From Chloroflexota bacterium (GTDB lineage Bacteria > Chloroflexota > Anaerolineae > Anaerolineales > E44-bin32), in the NCBI GenBank assembly GCA_027298025.1, contig JAPUGV010000277.1, positions 1 to 47,759 on the forward strand: 47,759 bases of DNA, in the 5' to 3' direction. Below the pieces are notes generated by a model. That model was not told where the DNA came from and searched no databases. It saw only the letters and a program-made list of their open reading frames with translations. How positions within the stretch are numbered: the stretch's first letter is position 1; every line of letters starts with the position of its first letter. The position numbers were made by a program, and so were the translations under genes. Shown here in pieces: positions 1 through 9,588 of this stretch.

Positions 1-314
1 GCCAGGAAGCGGTACCGATAAAGACGAGCGGCCTCCTCATAGGATTGCTTCCTACGGACGACCGGTCCCCGGCCAAGCTCAAAAGGAACCCCATACGCAC
101 TCGCAACCCGTCCCACAAATTCGGCCTCCTCCTCGCTCTCCGCTCTGAGTTGATGGTCGAAATGCGCCACAATGATCCGATAATTTAGGCGGATTAGGCA
201 ATCCAGGAGGCAGAGGCTGTCCGGGCCCCCCGATACACCCACAACAAGGCTCTGCCCGGGCTCCAACAGGCCCTCACGATCGATATAGCTTGCTACTTGC
301 TCCCTTAGCTGCAT
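1..314 (-). CDS. tilS: tRNA(Ile)-lysidine synthase TilS, N-terminal fragment (runs off window start)
   Basis: Reverse-strand translation from ATG at 314: MQLREQVASYIDREGLLEPGQSLVVGVSGGPDSLCLLDCL..., with the PP-loop SGGPDS motif. Confidence 0.85.
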   Translation of the reverse strand, partial: MQLREQVASYIDREGLLEPGQSLVVGVSGGPDSLCLLDCLIRLNYRIIVAHFDHQLRAESEEEAEFVGRVASAYGVPFELGRGPVVRRKQSYEEAARLYRYRFL

Positions 315-324
315 CTAATCTGAC

Positions 325-330
325 ATTATA
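325..330 (-). promoter_or_regulatory. -10 hexamer TATAAT for tilS
   Basis: ATTATA on + (TATAAT on -), 10 nt upstream of the tilS ATG. Confidence 0.45.
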
Positions 331-413
331 CTTAGCACCCTAACCTCGCAGCCGTTGACGCAGTGGCGTCGCCGCCAAATTAACCTAACATAAGCACTTG
401 GAAGGCACCCGCA

Positions 414-422
414 TGGTATAAT
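414..422 (+). promoter_or_regulatory. Extended -10 promoter TGGTATAAT upstream of mreB
   Basis: Exact TGnTATAAT; overlaps the ATG chosen by the ORF caller. Confidence 0.6.
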
Positions 423-462
423 GCCGCTCGCCCTCCAGACGGCCCCTTGGAGGTCTCCACCC

Positions 463-1521
463 GTGGCAATCAATCCTCTCAACTGGCTTCTCGGCCTCTT
501 CTCCCTAGACATAGGCATCGATCTGGGAACGGCTAATACACTCGTCCATGTGCGAGGCAAGGGCATCGTTTTGAATGAACCCTCCTGGGTAGTTATTGAG
601 AAGAGGACGAAGCAGCCCATCTTTATCGGAGCCGAGGCCAAGGAGATGGTCGGTCGCACACCCGCCAATATTGTGGCATTACGGCCGCTGCGTGACGGCG
701 TCATCTCGGATTTCGACATCACAGAGGCGATGCTGGAGTACTTCATCGGGAAGGCGCATGAACAGAGCGTGGCGCCTGTCCCGCGACCCAGGGTCGTGAT
801 TGGAATTCCCAGCGGCGCCACAGAGGTTGAGAAGCGGGCTGTTTTCGACGCGACCATGGCTGCGGGCGCGCGCGAGACCTACTTGATCGAGGAGCCTACC
901 GCAGCTGCCCTTGGCGCCGACTTGCCCATCGGGGAGATCGGGGGCTCGATGATCGTCGACATTGGCGGCGGGACGACCGAGGTTGCGGTCCACTCGCTGG
1001 GTGGAATTGTGGTCTCAAGATCGCTGCGAGTGGCAGGCGATGAAATGGATCAGGATATCATTTCGTACGTCCGGAACAAATACAATCTGCTCATCGGCGA
1101 GCGCATGGCCGAGCGCGCGAAACTTTCGCTTGGATCAGCCTTCCCAACAAAAGACGAACAGACCATTACATTGCGGGGTCGAAATCTCGTGAGCAGACTA
1201 CCAGAGGCCGTCGAAGTCTCGTCCATTGAAATCCGTGAAGCTCTTTCCGGTTCAGTGAAAGTCATTATTGAGACTTTACGAGATGCCATTGACGAGATCC
1301 CACCGGAAATTATTGCGGACCTCATGGAAGTTGGCGTTTGTCTTGCGGGAGGCGGTTCCCAGCTCAAGGGGCTCGATGAGCGGGTCAGCAACGAATTGAA
1401 CATGCGAGCCTGGGTAGCCGAGGATCCCATGACCTGCGTTGTAAGGGGAGCGGGTCTGATTCTCGACAATCTGGAAGTAAACAGTCAGTTCCTCATCAGT
1501 ACGGATCGGACCCCCGTCTGA
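463..1521 (+). CDS. mreB: Rod shape-determining protein MreB (actin-like)
   Basis: [27 protein letters not shown]-type N-terminus and [13 protein letters not shown]. GTG at 463 preferred because GGAGGT lies 8 nt upstream (449-454). Confidence 0.93.
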   Translation: [352 protein letters not shown]

Positions 1522-1539
1522 TCCAACCGAAACTCCACG

Positions 1540-2367
1540 ATGCTGTCCCAGTTCTCCTCCAAAACTTTATTGGCGAGCGCCCTGGTGCTCCTGTCAGGCG
1601 CGCTCTTGATCCTGAACCTTGGGGGGTATCTTGGGCCGGCCCAGGATGTGATCCTCCCGCCGCTAGCCACGGCGCAGGATTGGGTGTCTAAGCGGTTCTT
1701 TACTATTCGCGATCTGGTTACTTCGCCGCGTGACGTGGCTGCGCTTCAATTCCGGATCAGCGAGCTCGAAGCAGAAAGCGCTCAGCTTCAGGACCGGATC
1801 ATCGCACTCCAAGAGCAGGCGGCAGAGGCTGAGGTATTGGGCGCGCTGCTTAATTACGCCCGCACTCGACCCGAGAGCCGCTACCTTTCAACAAACGTGA
1901 TCGGGCTGGACCCAAGCCCATTTATCCGCTCCATCAACATTGGGGCGGGTTCAGATCGAGGCGTCCTGCACGGAATGCCGGTTCTGACCGACGAAGGGCT
2001 CGTCGGGCGCGTCACCGAAGTCACGGCCGCCACCTCACGAGTCCAGCTGATCACAGATCCCGCCTCTGCAGTCAATGTGCAGCTCCAGGGATCTAGAGCG
2101 GACGGGCTGCTGGCAGCCCAGCCTAACGGTGAACTCTGGGTGGAGCTAATTGACCAGAACGCCAACGTTGAGCCGGGCGAGCTCGTTCTCACCTCGGGCC
2201 TCGGAGGGGCATTCCCGGCGGATATTCCGGTGGGGCATGTGGTCAGCGTGCGGCGGAGGGACTTTGAGCTCTTTCAGCGGGCGGTGATCCAGCCTACGGT
2301 CAACTTTGATGAACTGGAGATAGTACTGCTGGTGACGAATTTCAAGCTGCTTGAGATCGCTCCTTGA
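1540..2367 (+). CDS. mreC: Rod shape-determining protein MreC
   Basis: Position after mreB; TM, coiled coil, then MreC-type core (GLVGRVTEVTAATSRVQLITDPASAV). Confidence 0.9.
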   Translation: MLSQFSSKTLLASALVLLSGALLILNLGGYLGPAQDVILPPLATAQDWVSKRFFTIRDLVTSPRDVAALQFRISELEAESAQLQDRIIALQEQAAEAEVLGALLNYARTRPESRYLSTNVIGLDPSPFIRSINIGAGSDRGVLHGMPVLTDEGLVGRVTEVTAATSRVQLITDPASAVNVQLQGSRADGLLAAQPNGELWVELIDQNANVEPGELVLTSGLGGAFPADIPVGHVVSVRRRDFELFQRAVIQPTVNFDELEIVLLVTNFKLLEIAP

Positions 2368-2864
2368 CCTACCTTATTGGGTTACCCACCATCGCGCTGC
2401 TGGCCATCCTGCAGACCAGTCTGGTTAGCCACTTACGCCTACTCGAGGGACGTCCCGACTTGGTATTGTTGGCGGTAGTGGCCTGGGCACTAACGGGCAG
2501 AGGTCATGAAGCGATGATTCTGGGATTCGCGGGTGGCCTGTTTCTGGATGCCTTTTCGGCGGTGCCTCTCGGCGTGAGTTCGACCGCACTGGTGATCGTA
2601 GCCGCCATCGCCTCCTACTCCGAAGGTCAATTCTGGGGAATCAACCCCATCATGCAATTGGCGGCAGTCCTAGTGGGCTCAGTGGCCTATTATTCGGCTA
2701 TCATTTTTGCCCTGGTTGCCACAGGTCAGCCGCTAGATCTGCAGCTAGCATTCGGACGCGTCGTGCTTCCTGGCGTGTTCGTAAATTTGGTTTTAGCGCT
2801 CCCGACCGTGCAGCTGGCGGGAGGTCTGTACAATTTGCTGCATCCGCCTCGGGTTACGGCATGA
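2364..2864 (+). CDS. mreD: Rod shape-determining protein MreD
   Basis: Polytopic 166 aa between mreC and PBP2; TTG start overlaps the mreC stop (TTGA). Confidence 0.85.
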   Translation: MTYLIGLPTIALLAILQTSLVSHLRLLEGRPDLVLLAVVAWALTGRGHEAMILGFAGGLFLDAFSAVPLGVSSTALVIVAAIASYSEGQFWGINPIMQLAAVLVGSVAYYSAIIFALVATGQPLDLQLAFGRVVLPGVFVNLVLALPTVQLAGGLYNLLHPPRVTA

Positions 2865-4933
2865 TTCATGCTTGGAGACTGCGTGCCACGATTGCTGCCA
2901 TGGGCCTCCTGTTGGCCGTATTTATCGGCCGGCTGTTCAGCTTGCAGATCCTGCAAGGCGAGCTCTATTCGAACCTGGCAGACGACAACCGCTTCGACCG
3001 GGTAAGCCTTCCTGCTCCACGAGGGGTGATTTACGACTCAAACGGCTCTCTACTGGTGCGAAACCTTCCCGCCTTCAACATATACGTGACCCCTGCCCTG
3101 TTGCCCGATTCGGAAGCCGAGATTGAAGCGATATATATAAAGTTAGCCGACCTAACCGGCGTTCCGCTTGATCAGCCGGGGCCACCTGCAGCCCCTTGTG
3201 TCGGCGGTCGTGGAATCCGACAGCTCGTTGAGGAGGGCGCCACGAACCGACCCTTCGATGCCTGGCCTGTGGCATGTGATATTGACGAAACCACGGCGCG
3301 GGTGTTGCGGCAGCAGCAGATCGACATGCCGGGGGTTAGCGTCGAGGCCGTCCCCGTGCGCGAGTATCCCACTGGCAATCTAACCTCCGCCGTCATCGGA
3401 TATCTTGGGCCTATTCCCGCCGCGCAAGTCGATTTCTGGGAAAGCTTAGGCTTTCTGGCAGATCGAGATAAGGTCGGATATGGAGGTGTAGAACTCAACT
3501 ACCAGGACATTCTGGCCGGCCAAAACGGGCTCAAGCTAGTCGAGAAGGACGTGGCCGGCTCGCTACTAGCCGAGGTTGGGCCGGGCAATTCAGCCGTTCC
3601 AGGCAACAATTTGAAGCTGACTATCGACACCCGACTGCAGGCGATCACCGCCTCCGCCCTCGAGAATCGGATGGAGTTCCTCAATAGATTTGCGGGTGAA
3701 GTTCGGACCACGATTGGATCCGTAATCGCCATGAACCCACAAACCGGCGAGATCCTGGCGATGGTTTCGATTCCATCGTATGAAAATAATCGATTGGCGC
3801 GTTTCATCCCACAGTATTACTTCCGCCAGCTCTCCGAGGACGCCTCCCGGCCACTCATCAATCATGCGATCTCTTCGGAATTTCCACCCGGATCATCGTT
3901 CAAGATGGTGACTGCCGTGGGCGCGCTAAATGAGGGGGTCATCGATCCAAAGCAGACTCTATTTGATCCCGGTCAGATCACCATCCAGAACGCGTACTTT
4001 CCCAACGATCCGGGGCAGGCCAAGGAATTCGTTTGCTGGAAAGAGGACGGTCATGGGCAGGTGGATTTTATTCACGGCATCGCCTGGTCCTGCAATGTCT
4101 ACTTTTACAAGATTGGCGGAGGGTTTGAAGACGAAGTCTCCGGCAAGGGTCTCGGAATCGATGACCTAGGCGTGTATGCGCGTGCGCTCGGCTACGGCGC
4201 ACCGCTGGGCATCGATCTGCCCGGGGAGGAGGACGGCCTCATTCCCACCGAAGAGTGGAAGCGACTTAACCTCGGGGAGAGCTGGTCCACCGGAGATACG
4301 TATATCTCCGCTGTCGGCCAGGGCTTCGTTCGCGGGACACCGCTGCAGGTGCTTACTTCCGTCTCCACCATTGCTAACGGCGGCCGCGTCATGTGGCCGC
4401 ACGTGGTTCAAGAAGTCCTGGATGGTGAAGGAAACGTTGTGCATCGATACGAGCCATGCGTGTTATGGGATATCGCTGATGGCATACTCATGGAAGACAC
4501 AAGTGAAATCGCGGCGGGTTGCGATAGCCTCGATCCTGAGTTGCGCGAGAACATCATCGCCGGTCATACCGTGTCACCGGACATCACCGTCGCTCCTGGT
4601 GTTCTCGAACTGGCCCGAGAAGGGATGCGACTGGTCGTTGAAGATGAAGAGGGCACTGCAAACCCATACGCGTTGCTGGATGGCATCTCTTCTGGGGGAA
4701 AGACAGGCACGGGCGAGTTCTGCGACGAAACTGCCTTCTCTAGAAACCTCTGCGTGCCTGGCAACTGGCCGACACATTCCTGGTACACCGCCTTTGCACC
4801 CTATGAGAATCCGGAGATTGCGGTCGTAGCCTTCGTGTACAACGGCGGGGAAGGCGCGGTCACTGCGGGACCCATCGTCAAGCAGGTGATCGAGGCCTAC
4901 TTCGAACTGAAGGCCATCGATGCCGCCCGATAG
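2861..4933 (+). CDS. mrdA: Penicillin-binding protein 2 (peptidoglycan transpeptidase)
   Basis: N-terminal TM, PAPRGVIYDSNG, SSxK motif (PGSSFKMVTA), KTGTGEF; ATGA overlap with mreD. Confidence 0.92.
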   Translation: MIHAWRLRATIAAMGLLLAVFIGRLFSLQILQGELYSNLADDNRFDRVSLPAPRGVIYDSNGSLLVRNLPAFNIYVTPALLPDSEAEIEAIYIKLADLTGVPLDQPGPPAAPCVGGRGIRQLVEEGATNRPFDAWPVACDIDETTARVLRQQQIDMPGVSVEAVPVREYPTGNLTSAVIGYLGPIPAAQVDFWESLGFLADRDKVGYGGVELNYQDILAGQNGLKLVEKDVAGSLLAEVGPGNSAVPGNNLKLTIDTRLQAITASALENRMEFLNRFAGEVRTTIGSVIAMNPQTGEILAMVSIPSYENNRLARFIPQYYFRQLSEDASRPLINHAISSEFPPGSSFKMVTAVGALNEGVIDPKQTLFDPGQITIQNAYFPNDPGQAKEFVCWKEDGHGQVDFIHGIAWSCNVYFYKIGGGFEDEVSGKGLGIDDLGVYARALGYGAPLGIDLPGEEDGLIPTEEWKRLNLGESWSTGDTYISAVGQGFVRGTPLQVLTSVSTIANGGRVMWPHVVQEVLDGEGNVVHRYEPCVLWDIADGILMEDTSEIAAGCDSLDPELRENIIAGHTVSPDITVAPGVLELAREGMRLVVEDEEGTANPYALLDGISSGGKTGTGEFCDETAFSRNLCVPGNWPTHSWYTAFAPYENPEIAVVAFVYNGGEGAVTAGPIVKQVIEAYFELKAIDAAR

Positions 4934-5026
4934 TTCCCCAATTCGGTTCGAAATCCAAGTCGTTCCGGAGCCGCACGGCACTGCCTAGGATCCGAAGGCA
5001 ACCCGCTAGCCCCCATTTCATCTCAG

Positions 5027-5035
5027 TGCTATACT
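5027..5035 (+). promoter_or_regulatory. Extended -10 promoter TGCTATACT upstream of minC
   Basis: TGnTATACT, 17 nt before ATG 5053. Confidence 0.45.
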
Positions 5036-5052
5036 CTCCGCCCGATTGCCCT

Positions 5053-5730
5053 ATGAGTATCCCGCTCTCAATGAAGGGTATCGGCGACGGCCTGCTGGTT
5101 ACGGTTCCAGAAGGTACTTGGAGCGTCGTTCGGCCCTCCCTCCTCCAAGCAATTGACGAACGATCCGACTTCTTCCGCGGCGCATACGTCGCCTTGCAGA
5201 TGGCGAATCGGTCCCTCAACGCCGCCGCGCTGGGTGGGCTCAGGGACGAGCTAAGTGAAAGGGAGATCGTACTAACTGCGATTTTGACGACCTCCAAACA
5301 AACGCGGGTGGCAGGCGCCGACCTGGGTCTGGCCCTCGAAATACCGCGGCCCAACATTGATCAGGATTTCGAGTTGGATCCTATCGAGTCTGATCTTGAA
5401 GGCGATGAGGCGGTGCTGCTTCATCGCACATTGCGTTCAGGCCATTCGATCCGTCACCCAGGTCATGTCGTTGTTATCGGAGACGTCAATCCCGGCGCGG
5501 AGGTCGTGGCGGGTGGAAACGTGGTGGTCTGGGGTCGAGTACGGGGCGTGGTGCACGCCGGCGCAACGGGGAACACAAAGGCCGTCGTCTGCGCCTTGGA
5601 TCTCGCGCCAACTCAGCTCCGGATAGCAGCACAGATCAGTATCTCGCCGGAAAGAAAAGGGAAACCACGTCCCGAGATGGCGATGCTGAAGAACGGACAA
5701 TTCGTGGCCGAGGGTTGGGAGCACAATTGA
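5053..5730 (+). CDS. minC: Septum site-determining protein MinC
   Basis: C-terminal beta-helix (HPGHVVVIGDVNPGAEVVAGGNVVVWGRVRGVVHAGATGN), followed by minD-minE. Start set at ATG 5053 because the called GTG 5026 overlaps a promoter-like element. Confidence 0.9.
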   Translation: MSIPLSMKGIGDGLLVTVPEGTWSVVRPSLLQAIDERSDFFRGAYVALQMANRSLNAAALGGLRDELSEREIVLTAILTTSKQTRVAGADLGLALEIPRPNIDQDFELDPIESDLEGDEAVLLHRTLRSGHSIRHPGHVVVIGDVNPGAEVVAGGNVVVWGRVRGVVHAGATGNTKAVVCALDLAPTQLRIAAQISISPERKGKPRPEMAMLKNGQFVAEGWEHN

Positions 5731-5743
5731 GAAGGAGGGAGTC

Positions 5744-6553
5744 TTGAGTGCAACCGTAGTGACCGTCACTTCTGGGAAGGGTGGTGTCGGCAAGACAACG
5801 GCTACCGCCAACCTTGGAACGGCCCTGGCCGAATTTGGCCAGCGCGTCGTGTGTATTGATGCAGATATCGGATTGAGAAACTTAGATGTCGTGATGGGCC
5901 TGGAGAATCGGGTCGTCTATGATCTAGTGGACGTGATCGAGGGCCGATGCAATCTCCGCCAGGCGATGATCAAGGACAAGCGGCTTAAGGATCTCTACAT
6001 GATCCCCGCCGCTCAGACACGGGACAAGACCGCTGTTTCCCCGGATGACATGATTCGTATTGCAGATGAGCTTCGGCCAAAGCATGACTGGATCTTGATC
6101 GATTCTCCAGCGGGCATCGAACGCGGCTTTCGTAACGCGCTAGCACCCGCCGACCTCATCTTAATTGTGACCAATCCGGAGGTTTCGGCAGTCCGAGATG
6201 CCGATCGCATCATCGGTATGACAGAAGCCGAGGGGAAAGAGGAACCAAAGCTAATCCTCAATCGAGTGAGGCCGGAGATGGTCCGGCGTGGCGAAATGCT
6301 GAGGGCCGAGGACGTTTTGGAGATCCTTGCCATTGATCTTATCGGGGTCGTGCCCGAGGACGAGGGCGTTCTGAAGGCTTCCAATCATGGTATCCCCATC
6401 GCCCTCAATGGGCGCAGCAAGGCCGGCCGCGCGTTTCGTGCGATTGCCTCACGCTTGATGGGTGATGAGTTACCGCTCGAAGATTTTGAAGCAGAAGGGG
6501 GTCTCTTCAATCGCCTCACTCGCATGGTCAAGACTGGGGGGCAGCCCGCATGA
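5744..6553 (+). CDS. minD: Septum site-determining ATPase MinD
   Basis: Deviant Walker A SGKGGVGKTTATANLG; TTG start with AAGGAGG SD. Confidence 0.96.
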   Translation: MSATVVTVTSGKGGVGKTTATANLGTALAEFGQRVVCIDADIGLRNLDVVMGLENRVVYDLVDVIEGRCNLRQAMIKDKRLKDLYMIPAAQTRDKTAVSPDDMIRIADELRPKHDWILIDSPAGIERGFRNALAPADLILIVTNPEVSAVRDADRIIGMTEAEGKEEPKLILNRVRPEMVRRGEMLRAEDVLEILAIDLIGVVPEDEGVLKASNHGIPIALNGRSKAGRAFRAIASRLMGDELPLEDFEAEGGLFNRLTRMVKTGGQPA

Positions 6554-6810
6554 TCATCGACTGGCTGCGCACCCGGAGAGGGGGTTCCGCCAGGACGGCC
6601 AAGAAGCGGCTACAATTCGTTCTGGTAAACGACAGAGCAGGGCTCTCTCCTGCTAAAATCGAGGCAATGAAGGACGATCTTATCGCTGCGATCTCCCGAC
6701 ACGTGGATATTGATTCCAAGAGAGTCAAGATCTCCCTGACGAACGATCGCAAGAAGCAGCGGCTTGTCGCAGACATCCCACTTGCCACGCGACGACCGCA
6801 CGCCCACTAG
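6550..6810 (+). CDS. minE: Cell division topological specificity factor MinE
   Basis: 86 aa, AKKRLQFVLVNDRAGLSPAKIEAMKDDLIAAISRHVDID; ATGA overlap with minD. Confidence 0.93.
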   Translation: MIIDWLRTRRGGSARTAKKRLQFVLVNDRAGLSPAKIEAMKDDLIAAISRHVDIDSKRVKISLTNDRKKQRLVADIPLATRRPHAH

Positions 6811-6814
6811 CTGA

Positions 6815-7975
6815 ATGCAGGCTTCGGCAAAAATCTGGCGTCATTTTGACGTCTGGCTTTTGGCGACCGTTGCTCTTCTGACGATCGCGGGGGTGGCCAT
6901 GATCCGCTCCGCCATCGCCAACAATCCCGAGTTGGTTGAGCTCAATGTTGTGGGAAGACAGGCCATCTTCGGCCTCGTTAGCCTGGTGCTTTTATTGGCG
7001 ACGGCTGCCATCGATTACCGCTTATGGTCGGCCCTCTCGCGACCGATCTACGTTTTCAACTTGCTCTTTCTGGCACTTATTCCAATCGCGGGTGTAGTCG
7101 GCTTTGGCTCTGCTCGCTGGTTTCAGCTCGCCACTGTAACTATCCAGCCCTCGGAGCTGGCTAAGATTCTGATGATCATTGTGCTGGCTAACTTTCTGGC
7201 CCGCAACCGGGACCGCATCCACGAGCTACGCACGATTCTGAGGAGTTTCGCCCTCGTTGCTGTGCCAGCTGCTTTAATCCTCATCCAGCCTGATCTCAGC
7301 ACTGCGATCGTGCTGCTCGTCATCTGGCTGGCTTTAGTGTGGGCGGCCGGCGCGCGCATGTCAAAGCTGGCGATCTTGGTGGCAGTGGTGCTTCTAGTAG
7401 CGATCGTGCTGACCCCGCTGCTGGTCAATTACATCGTCCAGGGCTATCCGGCAGGTGAGGATTTCTTCTTCTTGCGGAACTACCAGATGACACGTTTGGT
7501 TAATTTTATTTTTCCTAACCCGGAGGAGAGCTTTGGCGCCACCTATAACGTTGAGCAGGCACTGATCAGTATTGGATCAGGAGGTTTGCTCGGGCAGGGC
7601 TATGGAAGTGGAACCCAAGTTCAGCTGCGCTTCCTCAAGGTTCGCCACACGGACTTCATCTTCTCGTCCATGTCGCAGGAATTTGGCTTCATTGGTGCCA
7701 CGATCTTCCTGCTTCTGATCATGTTCGTTATCTATCGTTGCCTACGGGCAGCTCGCATGGCGCGCGATGGATTTGGCTCCCTGATTTGCTACGGAGTGGC
7801 GATTCTGCTGTTGTTTCAGGCTTCCTTCAATGTTGGAATGAACCTCAACCTGCTTCCCGTATCTGGGTTGCCGTTGCCTTTCTTATCCCAAGGCGGGTCA
7901 TCCCTGCTGACCATACTGCTAGGGATCGGCCTTGTTGAGAGCGTGATGCTGCGTCACAAGCGCATTGAGCTCTAA
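6815..7975 (+). CDS. rodA: SEDS peptidoglycan polymerase RodA
   Basis: Polytopic; IQPSELAKILMI, GSGTQVQLRFLKVRHTDFIFS, LPVSGLPLPFLSQGGSSLL. Confidence 0.92.
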   Translation: MQASAKIWRHFDVWLLATVALLTIAGVAMIRSAIANNPELVELNVVGRQAIFGLVSLVLLLATAAIDYRLWSALSRPIYVFNLLFLALIPIAGVVGFGSARWFQLATVTIQPSELAKILMIIVLANFLARNRDRIHELRTILRSFALVAVPAALILIQPDLSTAIVLLVIWLALVWAAGARMSKLAILVAVVLLVAIVLTPLLVNYIVQGYPAGEDFFFLRNYQMTRLVNFIFPNPEESFGATYNVEQALISIGSGGLLGQGYGSGTQVQLRFLKVRHTDFIFSSMSQEFGFIGATIFLLLIMFVIYRCLRAARMARDGFGSLICYGVAILLLFQASFNVGMNLNLLPVSGLPLPFLSQGGSSLLTILLGIGLVESVMLRHKRIEL

Positions 7976-9473
7976 TGCCGGCACCTTACCCGCCCGAGTG
8001 AATTCGCCAGCCCGCGTTCGTTTTGCCCCCTCCCCGACAGGGCGTCTCCATATCGGCGGCGCACGCACTGCGCTGTACGACTATCTCCTTGCGCGGCAGA
8101 CCGAAGGTGCGTTCGTAATTCGCATCGAGGACACGGATCGCAAACGATACGTGCAAGGTGCCGAGGAGGAGATTTACAAGGCCCTATCTTGGCTTGGTAT
8201 GGAATGGAACGAGGGACCGGACGTTGGCGGGCCTTTTGCCCCGTATCGGCAGTCAGAACGAACCGACATCTATCTTGAGCACGCCGAGCAGCTTGTGGAA
8301 TCGGGCCACGCCTACTACTGTTTCTGCACCACCGAGAGGCTGGCTACGGTCCGAAAGGAGCAGCAGGCGAGAAAGGAAGCGCCCCGGTATGACGGGCTAT
8401 GCCGGCGGCTCAACTCCGACGAAGCGCATAACCGGAAGCACGCCGGCGAAGCCCATGTGATCCGGTTTAAGACACCGCGACAGGGAAAAACCACGAGTGT
8501 AGACGAGATTCGAGGGGAAATCACCGTGGAGAACGCTACCCTGGATGACTACATCCTTTTAAAATCCGATGGCCTTCCGGTTTACCACCTGGCGGCCATG
8601 GTAGATGATCATTTGATGGAGATCACACACGTTTTGCGTACGTCGGAGTGGCTACCGACGTTCCCTCTGCATGTGTTGATCTATAAAGCCTTCGGTTGGG
8701 AGCAGCCCGCCTGGGTACACATGTCGGTGCTGCTGAATCCTTCGGGCAAAGGCAAGTTGAGTAAGCGACACGGCTCTGGGGGAGCGCACGCCGTCTACCC
8801 GCTCGAACTCAAAGAGTCGGGATATGTGCCGGAGGCGGTGGTAAATTGGCTCTCCCTCATGGGCTGGTCCTACGACGATCGGACTGAGTTCTTCATTATG
8901 CCGGATCTCATCGGAAAGTTCTCTTTGGCGAAATTGAACCCCAGCCCGGCCGCGGTCAACTTCAGCAAACTGGATCACTTCAATGGACTGCATATCCGCT
9001 CGCTAAAGCAAGAGGATTTAGCGAGCAGGCTGGTGCCCCGCTTCCGTGCTGCGGATTTAGAAGTGACGGAGGACGAACTGCGGCCGATTACGCCTCTGAT
9101 ACAGGAGCGAATTCGTACCCTAGATGAAGCAGTCGAGATGTCGGGATTCTTTTTCCGAAATACGGTCCAGCCCGATCCACAGCAGTTGATTGGAAAAAAC
9201 ATGTCCCCGGTTGAATCGGCGGCCGCATTGAGTCGGTCCATAGACCTTATACAGGGTTTTGAGCGATTGGCCGCTGAGTCCCTTGAGCTTGCATTGCGCG
9301 GCCTGGCAGATGACCTGGATCTCAAGGTGGGTCAACTCTTCGGCATTCTGCGGGTGGCCGTGACGGGGCAGCGCGTGAGCCCTCCGTTGATTGAAACCAT
9401 GGAGATCCTGGGTAAGGAACTGATTCTCCAACGTCTGAACCGCGCCGCTGAGCTGCTCGAATCTCCTGAATAA
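7965..9473 (+). CDS. gltX: Glutamyl-tRNA synthetase
   Basis: RFAPSPTGRLHIGGARTALYDYLLAR (HIGH-type) and GKGKLSKRHG (KMSKS-type). Start may be GTG 7998 instead. Confidence 0.95.
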   Translation: MSSNAGTLPARVNSPARVRFAPSPTGRLHIGGARTALYDYLLARQTEGAFVIRIEDTDRKRYVQGAEEEIYKALSWLGMEWNEGPDVGGPFAPYRQSERTDIYLEHAEQLVESGHAYYCFCTTERLATVRKEQQARKEAPRYDGLCRRLNSDEAHNRKHAGEAHVIRFKTPRQGKTTSVDEIRGEITVENATLDDYILLKSDGLPVYHLAAMVDDHLMEITHVLRTSEWLPTFPLHVLIYKAFGWEQPAWVHMSVLLNPSGKGKLSKRHGSGGAHAVYPLELKESGYVPEAVVNWLSLMGWSYDDRTEFFIMPDLIGKFSLAKLNPSPAAVNFSKLDHFNGLHIRSLKQEDLASRLVPRFRAADLEVTEDELRPITPLIQERIRTLDEAVEMSGFFFRNTVQPDPQQLIGKNMSPVESAAALSRSIDLIQGFERLAAESLELALRGLADDLDLKVGQLFGILRVAVTGQRVSPPLIETMEILGKELILQRLNRAAELLESPE

Positions 9474-9480
9474 GCCCCTA

Positions 9481-9489
9481 TGATAGAAT
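9481..9489 (+). promoter_or_regulatory. Extended -10 promoter TGATAGAAT upstream of tRNA-Gln
   Basis: TGnTAGAAT, 12 nt before the tRNA 5' end. Confidence 0.5.
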
Positions 9490-9501
9490 GGCCGCGTTCC
9501 C

Positions 9502-9572
9502 TGGGGGTTGGTCTAGTGGTAGGACAGCGGGCTCTGGATCCGTTAGCCGAGGTTCGAATCCTCGACCCCCAG
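9502..9572 (+). tRNA. tRNA-Gln (anticodon CTG)
   Basis: Folded by eye: acceptor TGGGGGT/ACCCCCA; D arm GTC...GAC; anticodon arm GCGGG-CTCTGGA-TCCGT; T arm CGAGG-TTCGAAT-CCTCG; discriminator G; CCA not fully encoded. Confidence 0.93.
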
Positions 9573-9588
9573 CCTAACTAAAGAATTT

